DNA of 9,042 bases from positions 1 to 9,042 of the forward strand of contig JAWCLZ010000036.1 of the NCBI GenBank assembly GCA_038850275.1, written 5' to 3'. Below the pieces are notes generated by a model. That model worked only from the letters and a program-made list of their open reading frames with translations, did no database searches and was not told the origin of the DNA. A program made the position numbers and the translations under genes. Positions within the stretch are counted from its first letter, which is position 1. Every line of letters begins with the position of its first letter. The DNA comes from JAWCLZ01 sp038850275 (GTDB lineage: Archaea > Halobacteriota > JAWCLZ01). Of the stretch, positions 6,610 to 9,042 are shown in pieces.

Positions 6610-7188
6610 ATGATCGAGGTTGAAGTCAAACTTGCAGTTGAAGACCTAGCTGCACTTGAGAATAAAATAAAGCAATTGGGAATGAAACTAGTTGGAGAGA
6701 AAAAGCAGCTTGATATATACTTCAACGCCCCAGATAGAGATTTTGCTAAAACCGATGAAGCACTTAGATTAAGAATCGAAGATAAAAAGTACTTCTTGAC
6801 CTATAAAGGTGCGAAGTTCGATGGGGAAACCAAGAGTAGAAGAGAAATCGAGGTAGAGATCAAAGCAAAATCAATTGTAAAACCACGCAATTTGTTACTT
6901 CGCCTTGGATATCGCGAGGTAGCAGCTGTGAATAAGATAAGGCGGATTTATAAGTTACACGGCCTCAAGATATATCTAGATCGCGTTGATCAACTAGGTA
7001 GCTTTATTGAAGTTGAAGCAGCTGCAGCGGAGAAAAACTTCAAAGCCAAGCGGAGTCAAGTCTTCGATTTACTAAAAAAACTAGGCTTAAACCCGAGGAA
7101 TTCAATTCGACAGTCATATCTTGAATTAATCCTAGCTAAAGAGTCTCATACCAATAGCTACAAAACAATATATACTAAGCAAAATTAA
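6610..7188 (+). CDS. cyaB: CYTH-domain protein, class IV adenylate cyclase (CyaB)-like
   Basis: CYTH proteins bind triphosphates with a metal ion in a beta-barrel tunnel. Family members are class IV adenylate cyclases, thiamine triphosphatases or inorganic triphosphatases. The 192-residue protein starts with the hallmark ExExK motif (Glu3, Glu5, Lys7). It also has LRLR (Arg53, Arg55), LTYKG (Lys66), KSRREIEVEI (about 75-84), NKIRRIYKL (about 108-116), LDRVDQLGSFIEVEA (Asp124, Glu134, Glu136) and a final SYLELI, covering the full domain. The ATG at 6610 is preferred over the TTG one codon earlier. There is no Shine-Dalgarno, so it may be leaderless. It faces away from the nuo operon and converges with the phosphoesterase gene, 5 bases apart. 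The substrate cannot be told from the sequence, and the symbol follows common practice, not proof of cyclase activity. Confidence 0.88.
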   Translation: MIEVEVKLAVEDLAALENKIKQLGMKLVGEKKQLDIYFNAPDRDFAKTDEALRLRIEDKKYFLTYKGAKFDGETKSRREIEVEIKAKSIVKPRNLLLRLGYREVAAVNKIRRIYKLHGLKIYLDRVDQLGSFIEVEAAAAEKNFKAKRSQVFDLLKKLGLNPRNSIRQSYLELILAKESHTNSYKTIYTKQN

Positions 7189-7193
7189 ATATA

Positions 7194-7847
7194 TTAATCT
7201 CTAATTCGCAAAAGCTGAACCTCGATACCGGCATTGATTTCTATAAAAGCTGCATGCCCAACTTCAGCTGCACCTGTATTAACAATCAAGGTTTTGCCAA
7301 GGCGATCTATGCCATATGCCTCGTGAATGTGACCGCAGATAACAAGGTCAAGCTCATTGTTCTCAATGAACTCCCGCAGGGCATAGCTTCCAGCATTTAT
7401 ATAATCATTGGTGAGGTCTAAAATCTCAAAAGGAGGTACATGGGAAACTAAGATTTTCCTCCCAGGGTGGTTTCTAATGGAAGCTTCGAATTGCTTCAAA
7501 ATTTCATGGATCTCATTCTCAGTTAGCTCATAGGGCGTGTTATATGGAGTTATATTAGATCCACCCAAACCTATGAATAAGAAATCGCCTATCTGCAAAC
7601 TAGAGGCATGTAGATCGATCGCTCTGGAGAAATCGAAAAAAGCTTTATCCCAAGGGAGATCACAGTTACCTTGAACAGCTAGTACTTTCTTACCCCAGAG
7701 CTTTTCAAGTACCCTAGCACTACCTATATATCCCAAATCAGTGATATCCCCAGCGAATAGGATTAAATCAACTTCACCTGAGGCAGATAAAATTTTATCA
7801 AGCTTAGAGCATTTACCGTGGAGATCAGAGAGAGCTAGGATTTTCAT
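7194..7847 (-). CDS. Calcineurin-like metallophosphoesterase
   Basis: This is a cytosolic two-metal phosphoesterase of the calcineurin-like superfamily, 217 residues. All metal-binding motifs are visible in order: DLH (Asp8, His10), GDITD (Asp34), GNCD (Asn61; the usual GNHD/E has Cys in place of the second His), SHVPP (His136) and GHIH (His173, His175). Length and order resemble single-domain archaeal Icc/YfcE-like phosphodiesterases; the natural substrate is unknown. The missing GNH histidine, which acts as a general acid in many relatives, suggests a phosphodiesterase-type variant, but this is inference. No Shine-Dalgarno precedes the ATG at 7847, and the upstream spacer carries phased repeats. 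It is co-directional with the TrmB gene, 84 bases away. Confidence 0.9.
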   Translation of the reverse strand: MKILALSDLHGKCSKLDKILSASGEVDLILFAGDITDLGYIGSARVLEKLWGKKVLAVQGNCDLPWDKAFFDFSRAIDLHASSLQIGDFLFIGLGGSNITPYNTPYELTENEIHEILKQFEASIRNHPGRKILVSHVPPFEILDLTNDYINAGSYALREFIENNELDLVICGHIHEAYGIDRLGKTLIVNTGAAEVGHAAFIEINAGIEVQLLRIRD

Positions 7848-7850
7848 ATT

Positions 7851-7910
7851 CTAATTTCTAGCTATCATATTACTAATTTCTAGCTAATTTCTAATATTGC
7901 TAATTACTAA
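7851..7910. repeat. Phased 10-14 bp direct repeats upstream of the phosphoesterase gene
   Basis: CTAATTTCTA occurs at 7851-7860, 7873-7882 and 7884-7893, with a one-mismatch copy (CTAATTACTA) at 7900-7909. The first two copies extend to a perfect 14-mer, CTAATTTCTAGCTA. Starts are 22 and 11 bases apart, that is two and one helical turns, so the first three copies face the same side of the helix. The array fills most of the 84-base spacer between the TrmB stop and the phosphoesterase ATG. It could be an operator, or AT-rich tandem slippage. Confidence 0.7.
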
Positions 7911-7931
7911 ACCGGAATTATCTCGACTTGG

Positions 7932-8777
7932 TTACGAGGCAGGGGATGAGGGATTATAGGGCTGGTTTTCAACTTGCATTATTCTTTTCTCGCCATCTAA
8001 GGCATCTTTCCATAGTTCATCAAATATTGATTTTTGAAAGTTTGCATAACAAGCTGCATTTGTCCAAATCGCAGTTTCATCCTTTACATTTAAGCTTGGA
8101 GACGGACTGGGTGAAATAACAGCTAGGATTTCATTATTATCAATTATTATTAACTCTCCCATTTCATTTAAGGGGAAATGCCTCATTTCGCTGAACTGCA
8201 AAAATCTTTTTACTGATTCCAAATTTTCCCGGTCTATATTTGTAAGGACACGTATCTTTAATCCAACTTTTTTGCAATTCTCCAAAATATCGTCTATGCC
8301 TTTAGCGATATTTCGTACCAATGCATTTTTAGGCGCTATGATACAAATTTCTTTTTTCGCCTTTAAATGCATCTTTGCAGCGGTAGATAGTATTTGAGGC
8401 CTGCCTTGGATTATATTGAATTTTGCAATTGATCGATTTAATGAAATATCAAATTTTAAAAAATCTTTTAATTCCTCTCTTATTTTTTGTATTCTAGCGA
8501 TCTTCTCCTTTTTACTTGCAATCATAGCTGAAATAGCCTCTTGAATTGGAATAGCTGCAAATTTAAATGGCCGTTCTTGAAGAAATTTCACCAAGTTTTT
8601 TTCCTTCATTTTTTTAAGAATGCGATAGACCTTCATTCTAGGCAAGCCATATTCTTTGGCTAGCTTGCTAGCATTGGTTGGTCCAAATTTATTTAAACCA
8701 TAAAAAAGCTGTGCTTCTTCTTCAGATAGCTCGCAGCATCTAATTAAATAAGTAACAATGACATTGAAATCGTCCAT
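7932..8777 (-). CDS. TrmB-family transcriptional regulator
   Basis: This is an archaeal DNA-binding regulator of 281 residues from the ATG at 8777. It has an N-terminal winged helix (about 16-77; LSEEEAQLFYGL, then the helix-turn-helix at TNASKLAKEYGLPRMKVYRILKKM and a wing ending FKFAAIP). A Lys/Glu-rich coiled-coil linker follows at about 86-110. The C-terminal effector/phospholipase-D-like TrmB domain (about 118-262) includes ICIIAPK, LKIRVLTNID, ELIIIDNNEILAVI and ETAIWTN. An odd Ser-Pro repeat (SPSPSPS, 222-228) sits in a loop. The frame is open to 8885, but the 8777 start lies 4 bases after the upstream stop and behind a GGGGT run, and gives the normal N-terminus. Its ligand and target genes are unknown. 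The close coupling to the kinase-like gene suggests they act together. Confidence 0.88.
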   Translation of the reverse strand: MDDFNVIVTYLIRCCELSEEEAQLFYGLNKFGPTNASKLAKEYGLPRMKVYRILKKMKEKNLVKFLQERPFKFAAIPIQEAISAMIASKKEKIARIQKIREELKDFLKFDISLNRSIAKFNIIQGRPQILSTAAKMHLKAKKEICIIAPKNALVRNIAKGIDDILENCKKVGLKIRVLTNIDRENLESVKRFLQFSEMRHFPLNEMGELIIIDNNEILAVISPSPSPSLNVKDETAIWTNAACYANFQKSIFDELWKDALDGEKRIMQVENQPYNPSSPAS

Positions 8778-8781
8778 CAAA

Positions 8782-9042
8782 TTACCCCAATTTAGATTCC
8801 TTGCTCTTGGCAATTTCGGAAAACTCAGAGATGATTTCACTGAGTATTTCATGAACATTTTCTTTCGATTTATAAAGTTTTCCAACTTTGTCGATTAATT
8901 TTAAACTACTTTTAATAGAGTCCATTGTTTTCATGATCAATTTTTTTTGCTCACCAGTTAATTTTTCTGTTTCAACTAAGAGTGTTAGATAGCCAATTGC
9001 AATTTGATTCATGTTATAGATATCGTTACAGAGTAATTTGGC
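8782..9042 (-). CDS. C-terminal part of a histidine-kinase-like protein with degenerate H-box (partial)
   Basis: The reading frame enters from the right edge without a start, so the N-terminus is outside the window. The first codons read AKLLCNDIYNMNQIAIGYLTLL, which matches the dimerisation/phosphoacceptor helix of archaeal histidine kinases of the HDIxNxNQ type, except that the phospho-accepting His is Asn (codon AAC). A second helix follows (SSLKLIDKVGKLYKSKE) and then about 25 residues to the stop at 8782. The ATPase domain that normally follows this helix pair is absent, and the next gene begins 4 bases later. This therefore looks like a non-catalytic dimerisation or sensor protein, or a decayed kinase. 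An ATG at 9012 lies inside the motif and is unlikely to be the true start. Confidence 0.6.
   Translation of the reverse strand, partial: AKLLCNDIYNMNQIAIGYLTLLVETEKLTGEQKKLIMKTMDSIKSSLKLIDKVGKLYKSKENVHEILSEIISEFSEIAKSKESKLG

Noticed and set aside
6483..6725. 80-residue minus-strand frame across the intergenic region and the CYTH start
   Set aside because: It is Phe/Ile/Ser-rich and without family features, lies antisense to the well-supported CYTH gene and covers both promoters.
8778..8885. TrmB starting at 8885, or a frameshift fusion with the kinase-like gene
   Set aside because: The extra residues are the shifted frame of the kinase-like gene and unlike TrmB N-termini; the ATG at 8777 directly after the stop is a normal coupled start.

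Overview
This window appears to be archaeal. It carries the 5' part of a respiratory complex I-like operon whose gene order (A-B-C-D-H-I-J-J-K-L, with separate B and C genes and J split in two) matches F420H2 dehydrogenase (Fpo)-type operons. It also has a TrmB-family regulator, Shine-Dalgarno sites of the GGAGG/GGTGG type inside the operon, and TATA-like boxes with apparently leaderless starts outside it. I cannot place it to genus. A methanogen relative or an uncultured archaeal lineage with an Fpo-like complex would both fit.

Region 1 (1-6464, minus strand) is the complex I operon, transcribed from about 6490 towards coordinate 1. It encodes the membrane-facing hydrophilic subunits (A, B, C, D, I), the membrane arm linker H, J, K and the antiporter-like subunit L. 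Genes are tightly packed: several overlap by 4 bases (ATGA or GTGA), the other gaps are 2-21 bases, and most starts have a clear Shine-Dalgarno. B, C, D and I would carry electrons to a lipid-soluble acceptor through FeS clusters (two 4Fe-4S in I, N2 in B), and H, J, K and L would pump ions. No NuoEFG or FpoF input module lies upstream of nuoA, so the electron donor is not defined by this window. The nuoL frame is cut by an in-frame TGA at the conserved boundary just before the lateral helix, and NuoL-like residues continue in the same frame to the window edge.

Region 2 (6465-6609) is a 145-base divergent intergenic spacer with likely promoters for the nuo operon (leftwards) and a CYTH-domain gene (rightwards).

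Region 3 (6610-9042) holds a CYTH/class IV adenylate cyclase-like gene (plus strand), converging with a minus-strand group of a metallophosphoesterase, a TrmB-family regulator, and the C-terminal part of a histidine-kinase-like protein that runs off the right edge. The kinase-like protein has Asn where the phospho-accepting His should be, and it stops before any ATPase domain, 4 bases ahead of the TrmB gene. The spacer in front of the phosphoesterase contains 11-bp-phased direct repeats that could be an operator. No RNA genes, CRISPR arrays, insertion sequences or attachment sites were seen.
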